In this document: positions 52,244 to 60,432 of the stretch, one piece after another
Layout of the letters: every line of letters starts with the position of its first letter
Position numbering within the stretch: the first letter of the stretch is position 1
Source of the DNA: JASHPR01 sp963808705
GTDB taxonomy: Bacteria > Actinomycetota > Actinomycetes > Streptosporangiales > Streptosporangiaceae
Direction: 5' to 3'
DNA: 64,000 nucleotides
Assembly: GCA_963808705.1 (NCBI GenBank)
Contig: CAWEHB010000007.1
Span: forward strand, 186,001 to 250,000
Position numbers and translations under genes: made by a program
The notes under the pieces: generated by a model
The model's input: only the letters and a program-made list of their open reading frames with translations
Told to the model about the DNA's origin: nothing
The model's database searches: none

Positions 52244-52981
52244 TCAGGAGGCGGCGGCCATGGCGGCGCCGATGATCCCGGCATCGTTATGCATCGCCGC
52301 GGGCACCACGGGAGCGCGAAGGCGGGTCAGGAACGGCAGGAACTTGTCCGACTTCCTGCTGACGCCGCCGCCGATGATGATCAGCTGAGGTGACAGCAGC
52401 ATCTCCATGTGCTCCAGGTACTCGTCGACCCGCCCGGCCCACTTGCCCCAGCTGAGGTCGTGCTCCTCCCGGACCAGTTCGGAGGCGCGCTTCTCCGCTT
52501 CCCGGCCGCGGATCTCGATGTGGCCGAACTCGGTGTTGGGCACCAGGATGCCGTCGATGAACAGCGCGCTGCCGATCCCCGTGCCCAGGGTCAGCATCAG
52601 CACCGTCCCCTTCTGGTCCACGCCCGCGCCGAACCTCATCTCGGCCAGCCCGGCCGCGTCCGCGTCGTTGATCACGCTGACCGTCAGGCCGGTGGCCTGG
52701 GCGAACAGCTCGCGGGCGTCGGTGTCGATCCAGGCCTTGTCGACGTTGGCGGCGGTCCTGGTGACCCCGTCCGTCACCACGCCGGGGAACGTGATGCCCG
52801 CCAGCCCGGTCCAGGCGAAGCTCATCGCCAGTTCGCGCACCACGCCGGCCACGGCGGCCGGAACCGCGGGGCGCGGAGTATCGATCTTGACCCGCTCGGC
52901 GACCAGCGTCCCGGTGTCGAGGTCAACCGGGGCCGCCTTGATCCCGGTTCCGCCGATGTCAATGCCCAGTACGTGAGCCAC
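52244..52981 (-). CDS. ppgK: Polyphosphate glucokinase (ROK family)
   Basis: Phosphorylates glucose using polyphosphate or ATP, an enzyme typical of actinobacteria. 245 residues. Motifs: VLGIDIGGTGIKAAPVDLDT (phosphate 1), the FPGVVTDGV substrate loop, VINDADAAGLAE (catalytic Asp), LMLTLGTGIGSALFIDG (phosphate 2), and the acidic EFGHIEI/RGREAEKRAS segment in place of the ROK zinc site, a PpgK trait. GTG 52981 follows GGAGGGG; the longer frame to 53011 has no ribosome-binding site. Confidence 0.94.
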   Translation of the reverse strand: MAHVLGIDIGGTGIKAAPVDLDTGTLVAERVKIDTPRPAVPAAVAGVVRELAMSFAWTGLAGITFPGVVTDGVTRTAANVDKAWIDTDARELFAQATGLTVSVINDADAAGLAEMRFGAGVDQKGTVLMLTLGTGIGSALFIDGILVPNTEFGHIEIRGREAEKRASELVREEHDLSWGKWAGRVDEYLEHMEMLLSPQLIIIGGGVSRKSDKFLPFLTRLRAPVVPAAMHNDAGIIGAAMAAAS

Positions 52982-53190
52982 GACCCCTCCGCCTCGTCCC
53001 CGGCCCGTCATCGAGCGCGTCGTCGTGCCGGACGCGCGAGGACAGCGTAGGCGCTCGGCGTGCGCCGCGCTACGCGCGGCCCGGGGCTGCCCGCCGGAAC
53101 GCGGCGCGTTCCCGCGGCCGGCTGTTCACCGCGATGTCATCGCGGCACGATGGACTGGGCTGACTAGCCGGAGCGGGAGGACGCCGGGGC

Positions 53191-54309
53191 GTGGAACGTG
53201 TGGTGGTGGTCGGCGGCGGGGCGCTCGGCACGATGCACGCGGTGGCGGCCCGGCGGCGCGGGCTCGAGGTGCTGCACATCGAGCGCGAGCCCGGGCCGCG
53301 CGGCGCCAGCGTCCGCAACTTCGGGCTGCTCTGGGTCAGCGGCCGCGACGGCGGGCCTGAGCTGAGCCTGGCCCTGCGGGCCCGCGCTCTCTGGGAGGAA
53401 CTGGCCGCCGAGGTGCCCGGCGCCGGCTTCCGGCCGAACGGGTCGCTGACGCTGGCCGCCGACCAGGCCGAGCTGCAGCTGATGAAGGAGGCGGCCGCGC
53501 GGCCCGACGCCGCGGTCCGCGGCTACGAGCTCATCGACGCGGCCGCGGCCCGCGAGGTCAACCCGGCGCTGCGCGGCGAGTTCGCCGGGGCGCTGCGCTG
53601 CCGCCGGGACGCCGTGGTCGAGCCGCGCCTCGCCCTGCCGGCCATCCGCGAGCACCTGCTGGCCCGCGCGGGCCTGCCCGCTGGCTACCGCTGGCGGCCC
53701 GGCCGCGAGGCGGCCGAGATCGCGCCGCACGCGGTGCGCGATCACACCGGCGAGTGGCACCGGGGCGACCTGGTCGTGCTGTGTACCGGCGCGGCGCACA
53801 CCGGCGTGGCCGGCCCGCACCTGGCCGGCTACCAGCAGCCGCCGGTGCGCCGGGTCCGGCTGCAGATGATGCAGACCGGGCCGTTCGCCGGCCGGCTCAG
53901 CACCTCGGTGGCAGACGGCGACTCGCTGCGCTACTACCCGGCCTTCGACCTGCCCGGCCGCGACCGGCTGCCGCCGCAGGCCCCGGTCGCCGCCGCGGCA
54001 CGGGCCCAGTTGCTGCTGGTGCAGCGGCTGGACGGCAGCCTGACCATCGGTGACACCCACGAGTACGCCGAGCCGTTCGCGTTCGATGTGCACGAAGACG
54101 CCTATGACCACCTGCGAGGCAGGGCCGAGAAGCTGCTCGGCTCGCCGCTGCCGCGGACCGAGCGGCGCTGGGCCGGCGTCTACAGCCAGGTGACCGGCCC
54201 CGAGCTCTACCACAGATCACAGGTCGCGCCGGGCGTCATCCTGGTCACCGGACCGGGCGGCCGCGGCATGACCTGCGCACCTGCTATCGCCGAGGAGACC
54301 TTCCCGTGA
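53191..54309 (+). CDS. FAD-dependent oxidoreductase, TIGR03364-like (aminophosphonate-linked)
   Basis: DAO-type flavoprotein, 372 residues. The dinucleotide-binding loop is VVVVGGGALGTMHAVAARRR (about 4-23), followed by HIEREPGPRGASVRNFGLLW; the C-terminal GPGGRGMTCAPAIAEE closes the FAD site. This clade is known from neighbourhoods with phosphonatase-like hydrolases and is proposed to deaminate aminophosphonates oxidatively. Here it overlaps such a hydrolase (GTGA) and precedes a phosphonate-type ABC importer, which supports that role. GTG 53191 starts at the Rossmann strand, leaving no spare N-terminus. Confidence 0.85.
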   Translation: MERVVVVGGGALGTMHAVAARRRGLEVLHIEREPGPRGASVRNFGLLWVSGRDGGPELSLALRARALWEELAAEVPGAGFRPNGSLTLAADQAELQLMKEAAARPDAAVRGYELIDAAAAREVNPALRGEFAGALRCRRDAVVEPRLALPAIREHLLARAGLPAGYRWRPGREAAEIAPHAVRDHTGEWHRGDLVVLCTGAAHTGVAGPHLAGYQQPPVRRVRLQMMQTGPFAGRLSTSVADGDSLRYYPAFDLPGRDRLPPQAPVAAAARAQLLLVQRLDGSLTIGDTHEYAEPFAFDVHEDAYDHLRGRAEKLLGSPLPRTERRWAGVYSQVTGPELYHRSQVAPGVILVTGPGGRGMTCAPAIAEETFP

Positions 54310-55004
54310 CACCGACACCCGGGCCCACGCAGATCACCGTCGCCTGCCTGGACATGGCGGGCACCACGGTGGCGGACGACGGCAGCGTGATCGCCGCGTT
54401 CTCCGCCGCGGTCGAGCAGTTCGGGCTGCCCCCGGGCACGCCGGGCTACGACGAGGCGCTGGGGTACGTGCAGCAGACCATGGGCCAGTCCAAGATCGAG
54501 GTGTTCCGGCACATCCTCGGCGCCGAGGAGGCCGCGCAGCAGGCGAACGGCGCCTTCGAGGAGCACTACGCGGCGTCGGTGCGGGCCGGCGCCGTGGCCG
54601 CGCTGCCGGGCGCGGAGCAGACCTTCGCCGCGCTGCGGGCCGCCGGGATCAGGGTCTGCCTGGCCACCGGGTTCTCCCCGGTGACCAGGGATGCCCTGCT
54701 CGACGTGCTGGGCTGGCGGCCGCTGATCGACCTCGCGCTCTCGCCCGCGGACGCCGGCCGCGGCCGGCCGTGGCCCGACCTGCCGCTCACCGCGCTGCTG
54801 CGGCTGGGCGGGGGAGCGGTCAGCGAGCTGGCCGTCGCGGGGGACACGGCCAGCGACGTCGAGTCCGGGCTGCGGGCCGGAGCCGGGCTCGTGGCCGGCG
54901 TGCTGACCGGCTCGGCCAGCCGGGAGGAGCTGGAGCGGGCCAAGGCGCCGGTGATCCTGGACACGATCGCCGACCTGCTGCCGCTGGTCGGCCCGGACGG
55001 CTGA
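54306..55004 (+). CDS. Phosphonatase-like HAD hydrolase
   Basis: HAD-superfamily hydrolase, 232 residues, related to phosphonoacetaldehyde hydrolase PhnX (TIGR03351 type). Motif I is CLDMAGTTVADDG with nucleophile Asp 16 and general Asp/Ala pattern of the phosphonatase branch; the cap has QQTMGQSKIEVFRHILG whose Lys may form the Schiff base; motif II LATGFSP; motif IV VAGDTASDVESGLRAG. It would cleave the C-P bond of an aldehyde made by the preceding oxidoreductase. GTG 54306 overlaps the upstream stop. Confidence 0.87.
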   Translation: MTPTPGPTQITVACLDMAGTTVADDGSVIAAFSAAVEQFGLPPGTPGYDEALGYVQQTMGQSKIEVFRHILGAEEAAQQANGAFEEHYAASVRAGAVAALPGAEQTFAALRAAGIRVCLATGFSPVTRDALLDVLGWRPLIDLALSPADAGRGRPWPDLPLTALLRLGGGAVSELAVAGDTASDVESGLRAGAGLVAGVLTGSASREELERAKAPVILDTIADLLPLVGPDG

Positions 55005-55197
55005 CTGCCCGCCGCCAGGTCCTCGCGGGAGCCGGTGGCTGGCGTCGGCGCGCCGGCGCCCCAGTGCCGCGATCCGGACTTGCCCTACCGTGGCGAGTCA
55101 TACAGGGTGAGCGTCGGCGGTTCATCGCGCCTGAGCGGCGCATACTTGCCGGGTGCCCGGCACGCCGCCCGGCACAGCCTGGCCTGCAGAGGACACC

Positions 55198-56244
55198 ATG
55201 ACGACGGACAGTGACGCACCCGGCCGGCCGGTCGGCATCCGCGATGTCGCCAAGGCGACCGGCGTCTCCCTCGCGACCGCGAGCCTGGCCATCAACGGCC
55301 AGCCGGGCGTCGCCGAGGAAACCAGGCGGCGCATCGTGGCCGTGGCCGAGCAACTCGGCTACCGGGCCAACCCGCAGGCGCAGGCGCTGCGGCGAGGGCG
55401 CACCACGACCTACGGCTTCGTGGTGCGTAACTTCGCCAACCCGTTCTTCCTCGAGGTGCTCAGCGGGGCCCAGCAGGTGGCCGCGGATTCCGGAGCCACG
55501 CTGCTCGTCCTGGACTCGCGCTACTCGCTGGATCGCGAGCGCCGCCATGTGCGGGAACTGGCGGCACAGCGGGTGGCAGGCCTGGCCATCGCCCCGGTGG
55601 GTACCGGCGAGTCCACACGGCTCTGGCATGATCTGCGCCCGGGCGCCCCGGTGGTCGCGCTGAACGCGTCCGCGGACGGCATCCGGGACGTCTGCCGGGT
55701 CCACCCCGACAACGCGGCCGCGGTCAGCCTGCCCATGCGCCGGCTGGCCGAGCTCGGGCACGCCTGCGTCGCGTTCCTGTCGGCGCCGCACCACCTCATG
55801 GCGGACCCGGACCGGCTGCGCCATTTCCGGCGCCTGGCCCGTGAGCTCGGCGTGCGGCCCCGGGTCATGTACTCGCCGCTCACGATCGCCGACGTGCAGC
55901 AGGCCGCCGGGGCGCTGCTGGCCGGCCCGGGCGCGCCCACCGCGATCATCACCAATTCCGACTACACGGCGCACGCGATCTACAAGGCGGCGCGGGAGCT
56001 TTCGCTGCCGGTCGGGCGGGGAGTCTCGGTCGTCGGCCACGATGACCTGCCCACGTCAGAATTGCTCGACCCGCCGCTGGCGACCATTCGGATGGACCAC
56101 CGGGCCATGGGCCGGGCGCTGATGATGCGCCTGCTGGAACCTGGCCCATCTGGCGACTACGTCGCCGACGTGGAACTGGTCGAGCGGGCATCGCTCCAGC
56201 CGCCGGAAGCCGGGCGGTCGCGCCGCGCTCACCTGCCCGGATGA
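55198..56244 (+). CDS. LacI-family transcriptional regulator
   Basis: 348 residues. N-terminal LacI helix-turn-helix VGIRDVAKATGVSLATASLA (about 9-28) with hinge LGYRANPQAQALRRGRT; the periplasmic-binding-like effector domain follows (TTYGFVVRNFANPFF, PVGRGVSVVGHDDLPTSELL). ATG 55198 follows AGAGGACACC, a GAGG ribosome-binding site; the GTG at 55153 is less likely. Lies between the two degradative genes and the ABC importer, which it probably represses; a LacI-type site AAACGTTT occurs downstream at 56322-56329. Confidence 0.92.
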   Translation: MTTDSDAPGRPVGIRDVAKATGVSLATASLAINGQPGVAEETRRRIVAVAEQLGYRANPQAQALRRGRTTTYGFVVRNFANPFFLEVLSGAQQVAADSGATLLVLDSRYSLDRERRHVRELAAQRVAGLAIAPVGTGESTRLWHDLRPGAPVVALNASADGIRDVCRVHPDNAAAVSLPMRRLAELGHACVAFLSAPHHLMADPDRLRHFRRLARELGVRPRVMYSPLTIADVQQAAGALLAGPGAPTAIITNSDYTAHAIYKAARELSLPVGRGVSVVGHDDLPTSELLDPPLATIRMDHRAMGRALMMRLLEPGPSGDYVADVELVERASLQPPEAGRSRRAHLPG

Positions 56245-56282
56245 ACATCCAGTGACCTGCGGCGTCAACTCGATAACGTCTC

Positions 56283-56330
56283 TTGACACTCGCGCACGTG
56301 CCGGGTGAGCATACCGGTGCGAAACGTTTT
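56283..56330 (+). promoter_or_regulatory. Candidate importer promoter and LacI-type operator
   Basis: TTGACA at 56283-56288 is a perfect -35, with only weak -10 candidates 17-21 bp downstream. At 56321-56330 GAAACGTTTT contains the palindrome AAACGTTT with a central CG, the pattern of LacI/GalR operators. It would cover the transcription start region, fitting repression by the regulator encoded just upstream. Confidence 0.5.
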
Positions 56331-56449
56331 AAGGCATTGGTCTGTGCCGTTTGCCGGGGAGGGTTCGGGACTTCCTGACATTACTCTGCCGGGCCGTTTC
56401 GGCGGCCGCGGCCGCGTCATTCCGATGGGAAGCTACAGGAGGCATTCGC

Positions 56450-57577
56450 GTGAGATCGCCACATCGTTATGCGCTCATAGGGCTGACGGCCCTCGCGCTG
56501 CTGGCGGCCGGGTGCTCGTCGAGTTCTTCGTCGAGTCCCAGTTCCAGCAGCGCGACCAACTGGGCCACGGTTACGTCGGCCTCGGCCGGGGGAGGAATGA
56601 GCAAGCTCATCGCCGCGGCCAAGAAGGAGGGCACGCTGAACGTGATTGCCCTGCCCCCGACCTGGGCGAACTACGGCACGATCATCAGCACCTTCGAGAA
56701 GGACTACGGAATCAAGGTCAACTCCGCCAACCCTGACGGAAGCAGCCAGGACGAGGTGAACGCGGTGAAGCAGGAGAACGGCACCGCGGCCGCGCCGGAC
56801 GTGCTGGACATCGGCATGGCCGTCGCCACGGCGAACACGAACCTGTTCGCGCCCTACAAGGTCAGCACCTGGTCCGACATCCCGGCGGCCCAGAAGTCCT
56901 CGGCCGCCCTGTGGTACCAGGACTACGGCGGCTACATGTCGATCGGATACTCGAGCAAGTTCGGCACGATCACGTCGATGAGCCAGCTGCTCGGGTCGAA
57001 GTTCAAGAACGCGGTGGCGCTGAACGGGAACCCGACGGAGGCCAACGCCGCGCTCAACGGCGTCATGCTAGCCAACCTGGTGCAGGGCGGATCGCCCGGC
57101 GACATCTCCAAGGGCGTGGCCTGGTTCGGCCAGCTCAAGGCGGCCGGCAACTTCTCCTCGGTACAGGCCACCGGCGCCACGATCAAGGCGGGCACCACCC
57201 CGGTCGTGTTCAACTGGGACTACCTCAACCTGCCCAGCTACGTGGGCGTGTCGAACTGGAAGGTGTTCATCCCGTCGGGCTCGGTCCTGGGCGGCTACTA
57301 CGCACAGGCCATCAACAAGAACGCGCCGCACCCGGCCGCCGCGAGGCTGTGGGAGGAGTTCCTCTACTCCCAGGCCGCCAACGGCGGGCAGAACCTGTGG
57401 CTCGAGGGAGGCGCCCGGCCCGTGGAGCAGCCGGCCATGACCTCCAGCGGCACGATCAACTCCGCGGCGGCCTCGAAGCTGCCCCCGGTGTCCGGGACGC
57501 CGGTGTTCCTGACCCAGACCCAGGCGACCGACGCCGCCAACTACCTCGCGGCGAACTGGGCCAAGGCCATCGGTTAG
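56450..57577 (+). CDS. ABC transporter substrate-binding lipoprotein
   Basis: Extracellular solute-binding lipoprotein, 375 residues. Signal peptide MRSPHRYALIGLTALALLAA with lipobox LAAGC (Cys about 24), then a Ser-rich linker (GCSSSSSSSPSSSS) and a class D/F-like binding domain with LNVIALPPTWANYGTIISTF and FEKDYGIKVNSANPDGSS. Similar to polyamine/iron/2-aminoethylphosphonate-type binding proteins; context suggests an aminophosphonate ligand. GTG 56450 follows CAGGAGG 7 bp upstream; the ORF's earlier ATG is not used. Confidence 0.9.
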   Translation: MRSPHRYALIGLTALALLAAGCSSSSSSSPSSSSATNWATVTSASAGGGMSKLIAAAKKEGTLNVIALPPTWANYGTIISTFEKDYGIKVNSANPDGSSQDEVNAVKQENGTAAAPDVLDIGMAVATANTNLFAPYKVSTWSDIPAAQKSSAALWYQDYGGYMSIGYSSKFGTITSMSQLLGSKFKNAVALNGNPTEANAALNGVMLANLVQGGSPGDISKGVAWFGQLKAAGNFSSVQATGATIKAGTTPVVFNWDYLNLPSYVGVSNWKVFIPSGSVLGGYYAQAINKNAPHPAAARLWEEFLYSQAANGGQNLWLEGGARPVEQPAMTSSGTINSAAASKLPPVSGTPVFLTQTQATDAANYLAANWAKAIG

Positions 57578-57583
57578 CGAGGG

Positions 57584-58462
57584 ATGGTGGCCGCCACCGC
57601 GACGAGCCAGACCGGCGCCCGGCCCGTACGACCCGTACGGGCCGGGCGCCGGATTCGGCTCCCCGCCTGGCTCGGCGTCACGCCGTTCCTCGCCTACGTC
57701 GGGATCTTCCTGCTGCTCCCGACCGGGATCGTGGTGGTCAACGCGTTCCGGAACCCGAGCGGCGGGCTGAACCTGGCCAGCCTCAAGCTGCTGTTCAGCT
57801 CTACGGCGCGCAGCTACTTCATCGGCTCGTTCCAGCTGTGCCTGATCTCGTCGGCCGTCGGGGCCGTGCTGGGCGCGATCCTGGCGTACGCCATCGCGTC
57901 GGGCGACCCGGACGGCGTGGTCCGCCGGCTCTACATCGCGGTCTCCGGCGTGCTGGCCCAGTTCGGCGGCATCACGCTGGCGTTCGCGTTCTTGGTGACG
58001 ATCGGGCCGGTCGGCCTGCTGTTCCACGCAAGCTGGTACTACAGCTTCCCCTGGGGCATCGCGGTGATCTACGCGTACTTCCAGGTGCCGCTCATGGTGC
58101 TGGTCTTCCTGCCCGCGATCGACGGGCTGAAGGCGCATTGGCGGGAGGCGTCGGAGAGCCTGGGCGCCTCGTCGTGGCAGTACTGGCGGTACGTGGGCGG
58201 CCCGCTGCTCGCGCCCGCCTTCTTCGGCGCGGCGCTGCTGCTGTTCGCCAACGCGCTGTCGGCCTTCGCGACGATCGTGGCCTGGGAAAACCAGATCGCC
58301 TACATCGTGCCGCAGCAGATCTACATCGCCATCAACAGCGAGGTCGGCCTCAGCAACGTGAACGAGGCCGACGTGCTGGCCCTTGGGATGATCATCCTGG
58401 TGGCCGTCGTCATGACCGGCTACGCCCTCCTGCAGCGCCGGGCGGCCCGATGGCTGCGGTAA
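57584..58462 (+). CDS. ABC transporter permease 1 (phosphonate-type)
   Basis: Inner-membrane permease, 292 residues, about six helices. The EAA loop reads EASESLGASSWQYWRYVGGPLLAPAFF, the site for the ATPase. N-terminal cytoplasmic leader is Arg/Pro-rich. It starts 7 bp after the binding-protein stop. Its 3' end overlaps permease 2 by 13 bp. Confidence 0.92.
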   Translation: MVAATATSQTGARPVRPVRAGRRIRLPAWLGVTPFLAYVGIFLLLPTGIVVVNAFRNPSGGLNLASLKLLFSSTARSYFIGSFQLCLISSAVGAVLGAILAYAIASGDPDGVVRRLYIAVSGVLAQFGGITLAFAFLVTIGPVGLLFHASWYYSFPWGIAVIYAYFQVPLMVLVFLPAIDGLKAHWREASESLGASSWQYWRYVGGPLLAPAFFGAALLLFANALSAFATIVAWENQIAYIVPQQIYIAINSEVGLSNVNEADVLALGMIILVAVVMTGYALLQRRAARWLR

Positions 58463-59301
58463 CGTCCCTCGGCGAGACGCCGCTGACCGCGCCGGCCAAG
58501 CGCCCGCGCGGCATGCAGGCCCGGCGGCGCCGGCGGCTCAACCTGTTCCGCTACGTGGCGTTCACGGTCTTCGGGCTGTTCTTCCTGCTGCCGCTGCTAG
58601 CGTTGCTGCGGTTCTCGCTGGAAGGCAGCACGCTCGGCACGTGGACGATCTCCGCCTGGAAGCAGATCGTCTCCTACCCGGGGCTGCTAAGCGCGGTCGA
58701 GATCACCCTGGAGCTGGGCGTGCTCACCAGCGTGACCACGCTGGTCCTGCTGGTCCCGACCATGATCTGGATCCGGCTGCGGGTGCAGTGGATCAGCCGG
58801 TCCTTCGAGTTCCTCTGCGTGCTGCCGCTCACGATCCCGGCGATCGTGCTGGTGGTCGGACTCGCCCCGATCTACAACAAGATCAGGCATTTCGAGCTGT
58901 CCGCGCTCATGCTGTTCTGGGCCTACGTGATCCTGGCCCTGCCCTACGCGTACCGGGCGCTGGCGGCCGGGCTGAACGCGATCGACGTGAAGACGCTGTC
59001 CGAGGCCGCGCGCAGCCTCGGCGCCCGCTGGTTCACCGTGATGTTCCGGGTGATCGCGCCGAACATGTGGCAGGCGATCCTGAATGCGCTGCTGCTGTCC
59101 GCGGCCCTGGCGCTGGGCGAGTTCACGATCGCCTACACGCTGCTGTACGTCAACCTGCAGGTCGAGATGTTCTCGATCAGCCGGAACACGCCGAACGCGT
59201 CGGTCATCTTCTCCACCTCGCTGGCCGCGCTGGTGTTCGCCTTCGCACTGCTGTTGATCATTTCCTACGCTGGCCGCCGCCGGCGGCGCGGGATGGGGTA
59301 G
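58450..59301 (+). CDS. ABC transporter permease 2 (phosphonate-type)
   Basis: Second permease, 283 residues, about six helices. EAA loop: SEAARSLGARWFTVMFRVIAPNMWQAI. Starts MAAVTSLGETPL with an Arg-rich leader RRRRRLNLFRYVAF. ATG 58450 lies inside the end of permease 1, indicating coupled translation. With permease 1 it forms a heterodimeric pore like the PhnU/PhnV or PotB/PotC pair. Confidence 0.92.
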   Translation: MAAVTSLGETPLTAPAKRPRGMQARRRRRLNLFRYVAFTVFGLFFLLPLLALLRFSLEGSTLGTWTISAWKQIVSYPGLLSAVEITLELGVLTSVTTLVLLVPTMIWIRLRVQWISRSFEFLCVLPLTIPAIVLVVGLAPIYNKIRHFELSALMLFWAYVILALPYAYRALAAGLNAIDVKTLSEAARSLGARWFTVMFRVIAPNMWQAILNALLLSAALALGEFTIAYTLLYVNLQVEMFSISRNTPNASVIFSTSLAALVFAFALLLIISYAGRRRRRGMG

Positions 59302-59306
59302 CGCAC

Positions 59307-60419
59307 GTGACTTCGCCATCGACCAGCACGCAGAACGCCATGTCCCGGGCCGCCGTCGAGGTGCGCATGGAGGGGCTGAGCCGCAGCTACGGCCCGGTCG
59401 TCGCGCTGGATGGGCTTGACCTGACCGTGCACGCAGGCGAGCTTGTCGCCCTGCTCGGCCCGTCGGGCTGCGGCAAGACCACCACGCTGCGGCTGCTGGC
59501 CGGGCTCGAGGACGCCGACGCCGGCCAGATCACCGTCGGCGGCGCCGACGTGACCCGGCTGTCGGCCAGCAAGCGGGACATGGGCATGGTGTTCCAGGCC
59601 TATTCGCTGTTCCCGCACATGACCGTGCGCCAGAACGTGGCCTTCGGGCTCCGGCTGCGCCGGGTGAGCGCGGCACAGCGGGACCGGCGGGCTCTCGAGA
59701 TGCTTGACTTGGTCGGGCTCTCCACGCAGGCGGACCGGTACCCGCACCAGATCTCCGGCGGGCAGCAGCAGCGGGTCGCGCTGGCCCGCGCGCTGGCCAT
59801 CGAGCCGCAGGTGCTGCTGCTCGACGAGCCGCTGTCGGCGCTGGACGCCAAGGTGCGGGCGCAGCTGCGGGATCAGGTCCGCCGGATCCAGCTCGAGGTC
59901 GGCATCACCACGCTGTTCGTCACCCACGACCAAGAGGAGGCGCTGGCCATCGCCGACCGGGTCGGGGTCATGCGGGAGGGCCACCTCGAGCAGCTCGCGC
60001 CGCCCACCGAGGTCTACTCGCGCCCGGCGACCCCGTTCGTCGCCGAGTTCGTCGGCCTCAGCAACCGGCTGGTCGGCACGGTCAGCGGTTCCACGGTGAC
60101 GGTGCGGGGACGCGACCTGCCGCTGGTGGACCTCTCCACCCCGCCCGGGCCGGCTATCGCGCTGGTGCGGCCGGAGGCGGTCACGCTGGCGTCCGACAGC
60201 TCGGGTGAGTCCGGGCCGCTGACCGGCACCGTGATCGCCTCGACGTTCCTGGGCGCGACCAGCCGGGTCACCGTCGACCTCGGCGACACCACGGTCTTGG
60301 CCCAGCTCAGTACCGCAGACGCCATGGAGCTTCCGGCGGGCAGCCACGTGTCGCTGACGATCCGCCCGGACCCGGTGCTGGTGTCCGCCGCCGACGCCCC
60401 GGTCGAGGGCGAGGCGTGA
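59307..60419 (+). CDS. ABC transporter ATP-binding protein with TOBE domain
   Basis: 370-residue ATPase of the CUT1/PotA/PhnT type. Walker A LLGPSGCGKTTTLRLL (about 50-65), Q-loop MVFQAYSLFPHMTVRQNV, signature QISGGQQQRVALARAL, Walker B VLLLDEPLSALDAKVR, H-loop LFVTHDQEEAL, then a C-terminal TOBE regulatory domain (LVRPEAVTLASD, STFLGATSRVTVDLGD). GTG 59307 follows permease 2 by 5 bp; ATG 59340 is an alternative start. Confidence 0.93.
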   Translation: MTSPSTSTQNAMSRAAVEVRMEGLSRSYGPVVALDGLDLTVHAGELVALLGPSGCGKTTTLRLLAGLEDADAGQITVGGADVTRLSASKRDMGMVFQAYSLFPHMTVRQNVAFGLRLRRVSAAQRDRRALEMLDLVGLSTQADRYPHQISGGQQQRVALARALAIEPQVLLLDEPLSALDAKVRAQLRDQVRRIQLEVGITTLFVTHDQEEALAIADRVGVMREGHLEQLAPPTEVYSRPATPFVAEFVGLSNRLVGTVSGSTVTVRGRDLPLVDLSTPPGPAIALVRPEAVTLASDSSGESGPLTGTVIASTFLGATSRVTVDLGDTTVLAQLSTADAMELPAGSHVSLTIRPDPVLVSAADAPVEGEA

Positions 60420-60432
60420 GCGGGGGCACCGC